Below, one piece after another: positions 49,794 through 58,811 of a DNA stretch of 64,000 bases. Position 1 is the stretch's first letter; each line of letters begins with the position of its first letter. Source of the stretch: Lysinibacillus mangiferihumi (GTDB lineage Bacteria; Bacillota; Bacilli; Bacillales_A; Planococcaceae); the NCBI RefSeq assembly GCF_003049665.1, contig NZ_PYWM01000009.1, forward strand, positions 62,001-126,000. The letters run 5' to 3'. The notes below the pieces were generated by a model, which did no database searches, was not told the origin of the DNA, and worked only from the letters and a program-made list of their open reading frames with translations. The position numbers and the translations under genes were made by a program.

Positions 49794-51260
49794 TCAAGAG
49801 CTTTTTAATTGCAATTGAAGCGCTTTTTTATCAATTTTCCCAACAATCGTTTTTGGTAATTCATCAATCATAATAATTTTTTTCGGGATTTTATAGTGAC
49901 CTAAATAGCTTCGACACAGGTTTTCTACTTCGTCTACTAACGTATCTGACTTATGATGGCAGACAATAAATGCTGTGACAATTTCGCCCCAATAATTATC
50001 TGGTGCTCCAATGACTGCCGCTTCTTTTACGAGCTGATGACGAAGTATGCATTGCTCCACTTCTTGCGGATAGACGTTCTCCCCACCACTAATAATCATG
50101 TCTTTCCTACGACCGACGATATAAAAATAACCTTCTTCATCCATTGTCGCTAAATCACCAGTCCTTAACCAGCCATCTCGTATCGTATTGTCGGTTTCCT
50201 GCTGATTATTCCAATAAAATCGAAACATATGCTTCCCTCTAACGAACAGTTCGCCTACTTCATGGGCAGCGCAGCTTTCACCCGCTTGATTGATAATTTT
50301 CGCCTCATTAAATTGCATACTTTTACCTACTGCCCCCTTTTTGACATAGGCTTCTTCACGTGAGATATAAAAATTGTTCGGTCCAGCCTCTGTTAAGCCA
50401 TAACCTTCTTTAAAAAAAAGTCCCTTTTTAAAAAACGCATCATATATCGGCAGAGGGCACGGTGCGCCGCCAGATAAAAACACCTTTACAGTGGGAAAAC
50501 TACTTTTGTGAAAATAATTTGTCGTTATCATGGCTTGATACATCGTTGGGACAAAAAGCGAAATCGTTGTCTTATAGAAATTAATTGCTTTTAGTGCTGT
50601 TTCCGCTTCAAACTTATCACCGATAACAACGGTCCCACCCGCCATTAACAATGGAATGGATAGTGCGTTAAGCCCACCGGTATGAAACATAGGCATATAG
50701 TTTAACGTACAATCGTCTTCACATAACCCCCAACTAATAATTGTATTAATTGCATTCCAATTTACAGAATTGAAAGACAACACTACCCCCTTTGCTTTGC
50801 CAGTTGTGCCACCTGTATAAATCATTAGCCAAGGTTCATTTAAATCCAGTTCTATTGAGCTCGCAATAGTCGCTGACGGCAGAACTTGTTGAATAGGGTA
50901 CATCGTTGCTAGTTGTAAAGGGCATGGTATTCCTTGATCATATAAAAGTAAAGAAGGTGTAGCATCCGCAACAATTTCATTTAACTCCTCTGCACTTAAG
51001 CGCCAGTTTAAAGGAACATAAATCAGCCCCCGTAATCCACAAGCAAATAATATAGCAAATAAGTGACTATTATTTCGAGAAAAAACCGCTACTCGGCTAC
51101 CTGCCTGTAATCCTTGATTTTCAAAAAAATGGCTCCATTTGGCGATTTCAAGTGTTAATTGCCGATAAGTCCATTGTTCATTTGTTTCTAAGTTCACTAA
51201 TGCTAGCCGATTCGGTGTTAAAGATGCACGATTAAAAATCCAAGCTTGCTCTGCAAACAT
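49794..51260 (-). CDS. Acyl-CoA synthetase / AMP-dependent ligase
   Basis: A 488-aa ANL-superfamily ligase. MIYTGGTTGKAKG is the P-loop-like motif A3, EGYGLTEAG motif A5, WLRTGDLATMD motif A7 and PKTIVGKIDKKAL the final lysine motif A10. It should activate a carboxylic acid as acyl-AMP, then acyl-CoA. AAGGAGGAG sets the ATG at 51260. It is the last gene of the nine-gene transport/metabolism run and may activate the imported acid; the acid is not known. Confidence 0.92.
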   Translation of the reverse strand: MFAEQAWIFNRASLTPNRLALVNLETNEQWTYRQLTLEIAKWSHFFENQGLQAGSRVAVFSRNNSHLFAILFACGLRGLIYVPLNWRLSAEELNEIVADATPSLLLYDQGIPCPLQLATMYPIQQVLPSATIASSIELDLNEPWLMIYTGGTTGKAKGVVLSFNSVNWNAINTIISWGLCEDDCTLNYMPMFHTGGLNALSIPLLMAGGTVVIGDKFEAETALKAINFYKTTISLFVPTMYQAMITTNYFHKSSFPTVKVFLSGGAPCPLPIYDAFFKKGLFFKEGYGLTEAGPNNFYISREEAYVKKGAVGKSMQFNEAKIINQAGESCAAHEVGELFVRGKHMFRFYWNNQQETDNTIRDGWLRTGDLATMDEEGYFYIVGRRKDMIISGGENVYPQEVEQCILRHQLVKEAAVIGAPDNYWGEIVTAFIVCHHKSDTLVDEVENLCRSYLGHYKIPKKIIMIDELPKTIVGKIDKKALQLQLKSS

Positions 51261-51277
51261 CTTGAACTCCTCCTTTA

Positions 51278-52009
51278 TCACATCATAATAGCGCCATCCA
51301 CATGGAGTGTATGACCATGGACATAGGAAGCCTCTTCAGATGCTAAAAATAAATAAGCATTAGCAATATCCCTAGGTGTACCTAATCGTTGAAGCGGCAC
51401 GATTGCACGCATTTTTTCCAGTACCGTTTCGGGCATCTTTTTGACCATTTCAGTTTCTGTAAATCCAGGTGCCACCGCATTCACATTGATGCCTTTACGC
51501 CCTAACTCCTTTGCCCATGTTTTCGTCATACCTACAATCGCAGCTTTTGAAGCAGCATAATTTGTTTGCCCTACATTTCCATAAACACCACTGACCGAGG
51601 AGGTATTAATAATTTTTCCGTATCCAGCAGCTATCATATGAACACTAACCTCTTGCGTGCAGTGGAAAACCCCTGACAAGTTGACATCAAGCACTTGCTG
51701 AAATTGGTCCTCTGTCATTTTTGACAACATGGCATCGCGTGTTATTCCTGCATTATTTACTAAAATATCAATGCGACCAGCTTGCTCGATCACAGTTGTC
51801 ACAAGCTTTTTCACACTCTCTCTATCTGCTACGTTAACCTGCACGAATATAGCTTTTTCACCTAGTTGATTGGCTGCCATTTTTCCTGCGTTGTCATCAA
51901 AATCCGCAAGATATACAACGGCTCCTTCTTCTATGAATCGTTCTGCTGCAGCAAATCCTATCCCGTTTGCCGCCCCTGTAATAATGGCTACTTTATTGTT
52001 TAAGCGCAT
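51278..52009 (-). CDS. Short-chain dehydrogenase/reductase (FabG/PhaB-like)
   Basis: A 243-aa classical SDR. TGAANGIG at 11-18 binds NAD(P), NNAG follows, then Ser in INTSSVSG and the catalytic Y-x-x-x-K (NYAASKAA). GFTETEMVKKM is typical of 3-ketoacyl reductases and 3-hydroxybutyrate-type dehydrogenases. GGAGGG sets the ATG at 52009, which overlaps the previous gene by 17 bases. It probably interconverts a 3-hydroxy and 3-keto acyl group within this pathway. Confidence 0.92.
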   Translation of the reverse strand: MRLNNKVAIITGAANGIGFAAAERFIEEGAVVYLADFDDNAGKMAANQLGEKAIFVQVNVADRESVKKLVTTVIEQAGRIDILVNNAGITRDAMLSKMTEDQFQQVLDVNLSGVFHCTQEVSVHMIAAGYGKIINTSSVSGVYGNVGQTNYAASKAAIVGMTKTWAKELGRKGINVNAVAPGFTETEMVKKMPETVLEKMRAIVPLQRLGTPRDIANAYLFLASEEASYVHGHTLHVDGAIMM

Positions 52010-52904
52010 TGATTTTCCCTCCGAATTGTAAAAATGTTTCAATTTCAAATAGCAGTTGTTGTAAATCATCGATTAGCGGAGAATGCCCACAATTTTTTAA
52101 ACGAACAAATTGTGCATGCTTTGCTAAATCGCACATTGTTTCCTCATTCATTTGCTCGGTAATCACTAAGTCACGGTCTCCTCTTAACACTAAAATCGGA
52201 ATGTTTAGTTGTTGTACTTCATTCGTCCCTTTCGCCACTTCGTTATCTACTGCACTTAAATTAAAAGTATTTAACGCGTGGTAAACTTCGGCTAAATTTC
52301 TTTGTGTGAGCATATCGGCTACATAGGCATCATAGTGTTCAGGGTCGGGCTGACGATGGGTATAAATGATTGTATCCCAAATCGACTTTAAGCCTTGGCT
52401 ATTTTTTGTATCGTAGAAACCTTGTACCGTCTTTGTTTTCGACGTATCCATCAGTACTTCTTGATACGTGGCAGCTCTTTTGAATGCGGCTGGATTGCCC
52501 GTACCGAAGTCACTATAAAATGGATACCCCCTCGTCGAAGCGGACGCCAATAAAATCAGCCGTTGACAATAACCTGGATAATTTGCAACAAACTGCATGC
52601 ATACGGCTCCGCCTGTGGACCAGCCAATCATGTCAAAATGGTCTAAGTCAATGGCATCCACAAATAGTTTGACATCATCACTAAAATCTTGAATAGCGCG
52701 AATAGGTTGATGATAGGATGAACCTCCAAAACCTCTTAAATCAATGGCATAAATCGTGTAGTTTGGATCTAGAGCTTCCAACAGCACATCCCAATGTTTG
52801 GAGGAGGTCATATTACCATGAATACACAATAACGTTTGGTTACCTCCATCCCGCTTCCGATAAGCCATTGTTTCCCCGTTTCTTAGTTGAACCGTTTGTA
52901 ACAT
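51993..52904 (-). CDS. Alpha/beta hydrolase with PhaZ-like lipase box
   Basis: A 303-aa cytosolic hydrolase. Oxyanion HGNMTS near residue 29, nucleophile Ser96 in G-W-S-T-G-G, Asp in LRGDRDLV and His in NCGHSPL form a complete triad. The G-W-S-T-G-G box is, as I recall, that of the intracellular PHB depolymerase PhaZ of B. thuringiensis, and the length fits. So a (poly)hydroxyalkanoate or related ester is a reasonable substrate. GGAGGAAG precedes the ATG. Confidence 0.85.
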   Translation of the reverse strand: MLQTVQLRNGETMAYRKRDGGNQTLLCIHGNMTSSKHWDVLLEALDPNYTIYAIDLRGFGGSSYHQPIRAIQDFSDDVKLFVDAIDLDHFDMIGWSTGGAVCMQFVANYPGYCQRLILLASASTRGYPFYSDFGTGNPAAFKRAATYQEVLMDTSKTKTVQGFYDTKNSQGLKSIWDTIIYTHRQPDPEHYDAYVADMLTQRNLAEVYHALNTFNLSAVDNEVAKGTNEVQQLNIPILVLRGDRDLVITEQMNEETMCDLAKHAQFVRLKNCGHSPLIDDLQQLLFEIETFLQFGGKINALKQ

Positions 52905-52916
52905 CGTGCTTCCTCC

Positions 52917-53921
52917 CTATCCCCAGCGAATTGTTATAGCTCCCCATACATAGCCGATACCCGCACTAACAAGCGTGACAATGTCCCCATCCACAATACG
53001 CTTTTGCTCTAATGCAAGCTGTAATGATAATATTTGATCAATTTGTCCAATATGACCATAGTCTTGAAGATAAATGGATTGTTCCTCTTTCAAACCAAGT
53101 TCTGATAGGATATATGCATGCGCAGAGCGCTTCATATGAAGCATAGCGAGATAACTAATATGTTCTTCTCTTAATCCACTTTTCGCTAAAGATGTACGAA
53201 TGACCTTTAAAAAATTATTTAAAGATTTTTGCTCAAGCCGTTCTTTCATACCGACTGGATCTAAAACATCTAATTGGTACAAATTATTCGCTAAATCTTC
53301 TGGTGTCAAAGGCTTTTTAGTACCTCCAACGGGGATAACGACATCCTCCGAAAAAGAACCATCTGTCATAATATCCGCTTCTAATAAATGGTTGCGGCTG
53401 TAATTTTTTTGTAAAACAATAGCACCCCCACCTGCGCCCAAATTATACATAAAGCGTGTTCTCGGATTGCGATAATCGATAAAATCAACATTTCGATATC
53501 CTCCTGCAAGTAACACGGTGTGAATGCTGTCATCAGATTCCATTAAGCTTTTCGCTAACTTTAGTGCCATGATCGTCGTCCCACAGCGTAATTGCACATC
53601 GAATGCCCACGCATTGACGGCACCAAGCTCTTCTTGCATTTTGATAGAAGCCGTCCAAAGTGGATATTCCTTATGCTCTTCCCCTATATACATCACGACA
53701 TCAATTGTTTTAGGTTCAATTCCTGCTTTTTGTATAGCCTCTTGTGCAGCACAAATGCCCATTTGCACCGTATGATCCTGTTCATCAGGAATTGGTTTTT
53801 CGTGTATACCCAATTTGTGTCGAATAATGTGCTCAGGAATCATCGAACGTGCTGCAATTTCTGTTGCGGTCATTTTCCTTTGTGGAATATAGATTCCTGT
53901 ACTGACAATACCTACAGTCAT
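52917..53921 (-). CDS. KAS III-like thiolase-fold enzyme with Cys-His-His triad
   Basis: A 334-aa FabH-fold protein. Cys113 (QLRCGTT) is the acyl-binding nucleophile and His262 (LAMLH) the first base. The canonical third residue Asn is replaced by His290 (DYGHIGQID). This is outside the usual fatty-acid FabH pattern and fits a diverged condensing or thioester-cleaving enzyme. It overlaps livM by four bases. Its job in the unit is probably carbon-carbon bond making or cleavage on an acyl-CoA. Confidence 0.9.
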   Translation of the reverse strand: MTVGIVSTGIYIPQRKMTATEIAARSMIPEHIIRHKLGIHEKPIPDEQDHTVQMGICAAQEAIQKAGIEPKTIDVVMYIGEEHKEYPLWTASIKMQEELGAVNAWAFDVQLRCGTTIMALKLAKSLMESDDSIHTVLLAGGYRNVDFIDYRNPRTRFMYNLGAGGGAIVLQKNYSRNHLLEADIMTDGSFSEDVVIPVGGTKKPLTPEDLANNLYQLDVLDPVGMKERLEQKSLNNFLKVIRTSLAKSGLREEHISYLAMLHMKRSAHAYILSELGLKEEQSIYLQDYGHIGQIDQILSLQLALEQKRIVDGDIVTLVSAGIGYVWGAITIRWG

Positions 53922-54937
53922 TCAAACCCCTCCTTTTCATGTGACAGGGCAGGTGGTGTTTTCCTTTTTGCTTTAAGCTTCCTTCTCCAATTCGAAATTA
54001 TAAAACGGATGGAGCCTATAATCCCTTTTGGGAAAAAGATGACGGCTAAAATATAGAGAATGCCAAAGAAAATAATCCAACGTTCAAATATTGGATAATC
54101 TCTCGCCATGCCTGAAAGTGTATGTTGTGCATACTCAATCACGGCAGCACCAAGCAATGGTCCAACTAATGTACCTACGCCTCCAATAATCGTCATTAAT
54201 AATGCATCTAGCGTGATGTCCATCGTCATAACACTTGTATTAACAAATCGTAATGACAGCGCATAAAGTGAACCCGCTAAGCTAGCTACCGTCCCAGCTA
54301 TAATTGATGCGATTACTTTATAATGTAAGGTTTGAAATCCTAATGATTTTGTTCTTTGCTCATTTTCGCGCACCGCGATTAAAATACGTCCGGTTGGTGA
54401 CTGTACGAAGCGATAGAGCGCAATAAAAACAACTACCAAACATGCGAGTACAAAGAAATAAAAGGTTATACGATCTTTAAACATTTCTGGTGCTCTAAAT
54501 GTAAATCCGTCATTGCCATATGTAATGGAACGCCATTTTTCAGCAACAACTAAAAACAATCCAGAAAAAGCGAGTGTGAGCATCGCAAAAAAGTGACTTT
54601 TTAAACGCAAAGTTAGTAATCCAACAACAAAACTAACAATGCCTGCTAAAAACATCCCTACAACAATGGACAATAAAAAGATAGAAAGTGTCGTATCGAC
54701 TTGCTTCAGCATAACCGCTGTTGTATAAGCACCTATTCCAAAGAACATGGCGTGCCCAAAAGATACTATCCCTGTATAACCAAGCAAAATATCATAGCTC
54801 ATTGCTAAAATACCAAAGATAAAAATTTGCGTTAATAAGATAATCAATGTCCTTGAATCATTGACGAATGGCAGAAGTACGAGAATCGCTAGCATAAGAA
54901 CAAAACTAAGATGCTTCCACGTCAGCTTTTTCATCAT
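53918..54937 (-). CDS. Branched-chain-type ABC permease (LivM-like)
   Basis: A 339-aa permease with about nine helices, of the HAAT family. YDILLGYTGIVSFGHAMFFGIGAY and RENEQRTKSLGF are the family blocks. It starts at an ATG with AAGGAG and overlaps livH by four bases. In Bacilli such importers carry branched amino acids, urea or aromatic and other organic acids; the neighbours favour an acid. Confidence 0.93.
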   Translation of the reverse strand: MMKKLTWKHLSFVLMLAILVLLPFVNDSRTLIILLTQIFIFGILAMSYDILLGYTGIVSFGHAMFFGIGAYTTAVMLKQVDTTLSIFLLSIVVGMFLAGIVSFVVGLLTLRLKSHFFAMLTLAFSGLFLVVAEKWRSITYGNDGFTFRAPEMFKDRITFYFFVLACLVVVFIALYRFVQSPTGRILIAVRENEQRTKSLGFQTLHYKVIASIIAGTVASLAGSLYALSLRFVNTSVMTMDITLDALLMTIIGGVGTLVGPLLGAAVIEYAQHTLSGMARDYPIFERWIIFFGILYILAVIFFPKGIIGSIRFIISNWRRKLKAKRKTPPALSHEKEGFE

Positions 54938-55809
54938 GTCGATCGCTCCTTTCCGATTGTAAATAAGCCTTGTGGTCGGAAGATTAATACGATTGCCATG
55001 AGGATCATATTGACAGCAAGTGATAACACCGGTACATAATAAGCCATAAAACTACCAGCAAGCCCTACTAAAATAGCAGCGAGCAGCGAGCCTGAAAAAC
55101 TTCCCATGCCACCTATCACAACAACGATAAAGCCTAATATTGCATATTCCATCCCCATCTCGGCATAAATAACGCCTGAATATGGTGCCATTAACATACC
55201 GCTCAATGCGGCTAAAGTAGCGCCTACCATAAAGACATATAAGAATACTTGCTTAATATGAATACCAAGTGCTTGCGCCATTTCTTTATCCTGTACACCC
55301 GCTCGTACAATTAGCCCAATCTTTGTTCGCTTCAGCATGTATTGGAAAATCCCAAAAATCACAAATCCTACTACAATAATAAATAATCGATATTTAATTA
55401 TAATGACATCGCCAAATTCCCAACTCCCTGCTAAATAGCTGGGTGTTTTCACGGACACACCATTCGGGCCAAACACGACCTTAATCATTTCTTGTAATAC
55501 AAGCATTAACCCTAAAGTGATTAATATTTGTTGAATATGATTACCATATACTGGTGTAATAATAAACTTTTCCGTTAATAAACCTAAAATGGCACCTGCA
55601 ACAAGCGCTCCAATAATGCCAATTAAGAAACTTTCTGTGTACATATACGTAAATATCCCTGCATAGGCACCCCAGACAAATAATCCGCCATGTGCAAAAT
55701 TCAAAACATCCATTAGCCCAAAAATTAATGTCAGCCCTGCTGCAAGCAAAAAGATTAACATGCCTGTAGCCAGCCCGTTAATAACCAAATTTACGATTAG
55801 TTCCAACAA
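54934..55809 (-). CDS. Branched-chain-type ABC permease (LivH-like)
   Basis: A 291-aa permease with about eight helices. LTLIFGLMDVLNFAHGGLFVWGAY is the LivH start and VIGGMGSFSGSLLAAILVGL the late family block. It starts at a TTG preceded by AAGGAGG. It pairs with the LivM-like protein to form the channel. Confidence 0.93.
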   Translation of the reverse strand: MLELIVNLVINGLATGMLIFLLAAGLTLIFGLMDVLNFAHGGLFVWGAYAGIFTYMYTESFLIGIIGALVAGAILGLLTEKFIITPVYGNHIQQILITLGLMLVLQEMIKVVFGPNGVSVKTPSYLAGSWEFGDVIIIKYRLFIIVVGFVIFGIFQYMLKRTKIGLIVRAGVQDKEMAQALGIHIKQVFLYVFMVGATLAALSGMLMAPYSGVIYAEMGMEYAILGFIVVVIGGMGSFSGSLLAAILVGLAGSFMAYYVPVLSLAVNMILMAIVLIFRPQGLFTIGKERST

Positions 55810-55821
55810 ACCACACCTCCT

Positions 55822-56532
55822 TTATCCGATGCCAAGATATTTACGCTTCAACTCTTCATTTTGGATAAGCTCTTTCATGTTCCCTGAATGTACTGTTTTA
55901 CCATCATCAATTAATGTGTACGTATCGCCAATTCGACTGGCCATCATAAAGTTTTGCTCCACAAGGACAATGGACGTTTGCTTCTTCATTTCAACAATGG
56001 CTTCCATCACTTTCTCCACAACAATTGGCGCAAGCCCTTTAGAAGGCTCGTCAATCAAAATCAATTGACTATCATTGATAAATGCTCTTGCCATTGATAG
56101 CATTTGCTTTTGACCACCAGAAAGATGACCACCAGCTTTTTTCCAAAATTTCTTTAAATCCGGAAAAAGCTCTAGTACATACTGCTGTCGCTCCATAGCA
56201 GCCGTATCCTCTTTGCGCATCGCCACTTTCATATTTTCTTCTACCGTTAAATCGGAAAAGATTCCTTGATTTTCGGGTACGTAGCCAATACCTAATTTCG
56301 CCACTTTGTGGGTTGGGCTTTTTTTTATCGATTGCATTTGAAATTGAACATCGCCTTGTGAAGCGGGTGTCAAACCCATAATCGTTTTTAACGTGGTTGT
56401 TTTCCCCGCGCCATTTCTCCCTAGCAGTACACTGACCTGCCCTTCCATCGCCTCAAAATTCACACCCTGCAAAATATGGTATTGCCCAATATGCGTATGA
56501 ACATCATGTAATTTCAGTAAGGTGTTCATCAT
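55822..56532 (-). CDS. Branched-chain-type ABC ATPase (LivF-like)
   Basis: A 236-aa ATPase. GRNGAGKTT is Walker A, LSGGQKQM the signature, LILIDEPSKGLAP Walker B. RKYLGIG ends the protein as in LivF. Its start overlaps the livG end by 29 bases; AGGAGG precedes the ATG. Confidence 0.94.
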   Translation of the reverse strand: MMNTLLKLHDVHTHIGQYHILQGVNFEAMEGQVSVLLGRNGAGKTTTLKTIMGLTPASQGDVQFQMQSIKKSPTHKVAKLGIGYVPENQGIFSDLTVEENMKVAMRKEDTAAMERQQYVLELFPDLKKFWKKAGGHLSGGQKQMLSMARAFINDSQLILIDEPSKGLAPIVVEKVMEAIVEMKKQTSIVLVEQNFMMASRIGDTYTLIDDGKTVHSGNMKELIQNEELKRKYLGIG

Positions 56533-57280
56533 ACAGACCTCCTAAATAAGCATTTTGTACGGTTTCATTTTGCATAATGGCATCTGGCGTTCCATCGGCA
56601 AGAAGCTGACCATTAAATAACACCATAATGGAATCAGACAAATCCAAAATCATATCCATCTTGTGTTCAATTAACAAAATGGTTTTATCCCCTTTATTTT
56701 TAATTGTTCGAATTACTTCTAAAATAGCTGGTACTTCTTCTAATGACATACCGGCAGTAGGCTCATCTAGCAGTAAAATTTCCGTATCCAGTGCAAGCAA
56801 CATCGCAATTTCTAATTTGCGTTTTTCCCCATGCGACAGCATCGTTGTCAACGCATCTCTTTTGTTATGGAGTAAAACAAGCGTCAATAGCTCTTCCGCT
56901 TTTTCTGTAATCGCTTGATAACTTTTAAAATGGCGAACCATTTGATAACGTATTTTTTCTTTAGATTGCACGGCTAGTCGCACATTTTCTAACACTGTTA
57001 AATTTGGAAAAACATTTGTAATTTGAAATGAACGGCCTAGCCCCATACGTGTTCTTTCAACCGAAGATGCTTGCGCAAGCGACTGTCCTTTAAAATACAC
57101 ATCACCAGCAGTGGGTTTTAACTCTCCACTAATTAGATTAAAAAATGTCGTTTTGCCTGCCCCATTCGGACCTATAATGGATTTCAAATGTTTTTCTGGC
57201 ATTGTAAAATTCACATGATCGACCGCAATATGACCACCAAATCGAATCGTTAAATTTTCTGTTCGCAAAATAGGTTCCAT
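56504..57280 (-). CDS. Branched-chain-type ABC ATPase (LivG-like)
   Basis: A 258-aa ATPase. Walker A is GPNGAGKTTFFN, with family motifs GLGRSFQITNVF and DEPTAGMS. LSHGEKRKLEIA replaces the classical LSGGQ signature, as is common in LivG. An open frame reaches 57436, but AAAGGAG selects the ATG at 57280. Confidence 0.94.
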   Translation of the reverse strand: MEPILRTENLTIRFGGHIAVDHVNFTMPEKHLKSIIGPNGAGKTTFFNLISGELKPTAGDVYFKGQSLAQASSVERTRMGLGRSFQITNVFPNLTVLENVRLAVQSKEKIRYQMVRHFKSYQAITEKAEELLTLVLLHNKRDALTTMLSHGEKRKLEIAMLLALDTEILLLDEPTAGMSLEEVPAILEVIRTIKNKGDKTILLIEHKMDMILDLSDSIMVLFNGQLLADGTPDAIMQNETVQNAYLGGLYDEHLTEIT

Positions 57281-57392
57281 ATTAATCTCCTTTCCAATGT
57301 TTCTATTGCTCTTCACCTGCTCTTCCAAAGAAGAGATGAAGAGAGACAGAATGACATTGTTTTTCTGTCTCTCCAAGTAAAGGAAGGATCGT

Positions 57393-58622
57393 CTAATTCG
57401 AAATCGGTGGTGCCGTTTCCTCAGGACTAAGCTCACGAATTAGCACGGGCACTGGATAGTCAACACCCTCTTGTTGTTCTAAACGAATCGAATACATCGA
57501 CTGTAAGGCTTGATGATCTTCTTTTCGGAAAGTCATTGTGCCTTTTGGCGTTTCAAATGACATTCCTTCCATAATGCCAATTAGTTTCTTTCCGTCCGCA
57601 TCCCCTTGCGATTTTTTCAACGCTTCTACAATCGAAATCGCGGCAGACATCCCACCAGGTGTAAATAAATCTGGCACTTCATCAAAGCGTTTTTGGTGCT
57701 CCTCAACTAACCATTGATTCACATCATTTTGTGGCAACGTATGATAGTACACCGAGAACCCTTCCATTCCTATTAGCGGATTCATAAACTTTAGGGCAAT
57801 AATATCTGGTGCGCCTGTAGAAATTTTAATGCCTTTCTCTTGAATTTTAAGATCGGCAATTTGATTCCAAGGCGAGTTAGCCCCAGCCCACACAACAAAT
57901 AAATAATCCGGCTTGGCATCAATCACTTTTTGCAAATTAGACGTAAAATCCGTTGCTGCTGGATCGGCATATTCTTCTAAAACAATTTCTGCACCTAGTT
58001 TTTCCGCCGCTGTTTTAAATGCTTTTACTCCATCCCAGCCGAATGAGTAATCAGGTGCAAATGTTGCAATTTTAACGCCCTTGTTAGCGATAGCAGCCGC
58101 TGCAGCATATGCATCTTGTGAGGAGTTTCGCCCTGTACGGAATATATAGTCATTAAATTCTGCACCGGTAATACTATCAGCTACTGCTGGTTCTACGACC
58201 ATAATTTTTTCGTATTCCTCTGCTAATGGCAGGACAGCGAGCGTATCACCAGAGCTAGATGAACCAACTAAAAAATCCACTTTATCATCTTCTAGCAGTT
58301 TGGTAGCCTTTTGTACTGCTACTTCCGGTTTCGTTTCTGTATCTTCATACACAATTTCTATTTTTTTACCGTTTACCTCCATGCTACCGTTTGTTGCATA
58401 TTCGATACCTAAGTCAAACCCACGCTGTGTTTGCTTTCCGTACGATTCTAAAGCACCTGTCAATGACGCCAGTACTCCGATTTTAATCGTGCCGCCTTGT
58501 TCTCCTTCCGCTTCCTTTGAAGCAGAACTATCAGTGGAACTTTCTTTTGCTCCTTCCCCATTACAAGCTACTATCAACAAAGTCAAAACGGCTAACAGTA
58601 ACAATAACCAATACTTTTTCAT
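57393..58622 (-). CDS. Branched-chain-type ABC substrate-binding lipoprotein
   Basis: A 409-aa type I binding protein of the LivJ/LivK family. The signal ends at LIVAC, lipid Cys20. IKIGVLASLTGALESYGKQTQRG and the later VGSSSSGDTLAV are family blocks. It captures the ligand outside the cell. AAGGGG precedes the ATG at 58622, and a cre-like site lies just upstream. The gap to livG is 112 bases, so the binding protein may be made in excess. Confidence 0.93.
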   Translation of the reverse strand: MKKYWLLLLLAVLTLLIVACNGEGAKESSTDSSASKEAEGEQGGTIKIGVLASLTGALESYGKQTQRGFDLGIEYATNGSMEVNGKKIEIVYEDTETKPEVAVQKATKLLEDDKVDFLVGSSSSGDTLAVLPLAEEYEKIMVVEPAVADSITGAEFNDYIFRTGRNSSQDAYAAAAAIANKGVKIATFAPDYSFGWDGVKAFKTAAEKLGAEIVLEEYADPAATDFTSNLQKVIDAKPDYLFVVWAGANSPWNQIADLKIQEKGIKISTGAPDIIALKFMNPLIGMEGFSVYYHTLPQNDVNQWLVEEHQKRFDEVPDLFTPGGMSAAISIVEALKKSQGDADGKKLIGIMEGMSFETPKGTMTFRKEDHQALQSMYSIRLEQQEGVDYPVPVLIRELSPEETAPPISN

Positions 58623-58649
58623 CCCAAAACCCCTTTCATTGTGAACTAT

Positions 58650-58663
58650 AGAAAGCGCTTTCT
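58650..58663. promoter_or_regulatory. cre-like catabolite control site
   Basis: AGAAAGCGCTTTCT is a perfect palindrome matching the CcpA-binding core (GAAANCGNTTTC type) except for the outermost base on each side. It lies 27-40 bases upstream of the binding-protein ATG, between it and the hydrolase gene, a position from which CcpA could block the operon. Confidence 0.7.
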
Positions 58664-58736
58664 TCGCCATGCATTTACTATATAAAAGTCCAGTTACAAA
58701 TCAGTTACAAATTCAGAATCGTGATTGGAAGAAATA

Positions 58737-58768
58737 AAAAATGAGTTTGGCTCATGCCAAACTCATTG
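58737..58768 (-). terminator. Terminator of the second alpha/beta hydrolase
   Basis: On the minus strand AATGAGTTTGG and CCAAACTCATT pair around six bases, then T residues follow. It lies about 45 bases past the hydrolase stop. Confidence 0.85.
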
Positions 58769-58811
58769 AAGTGATTTCTTTGTATTTCCCTCTTTCATAC
58801 GAGTACTTGCG

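Noticed and set aside
53592-54056. Plus-strand 154-codon frame inside the KAS III/livM genes
   Set aside because: It lies antisense to two well-supported genes and has no ribosome site.
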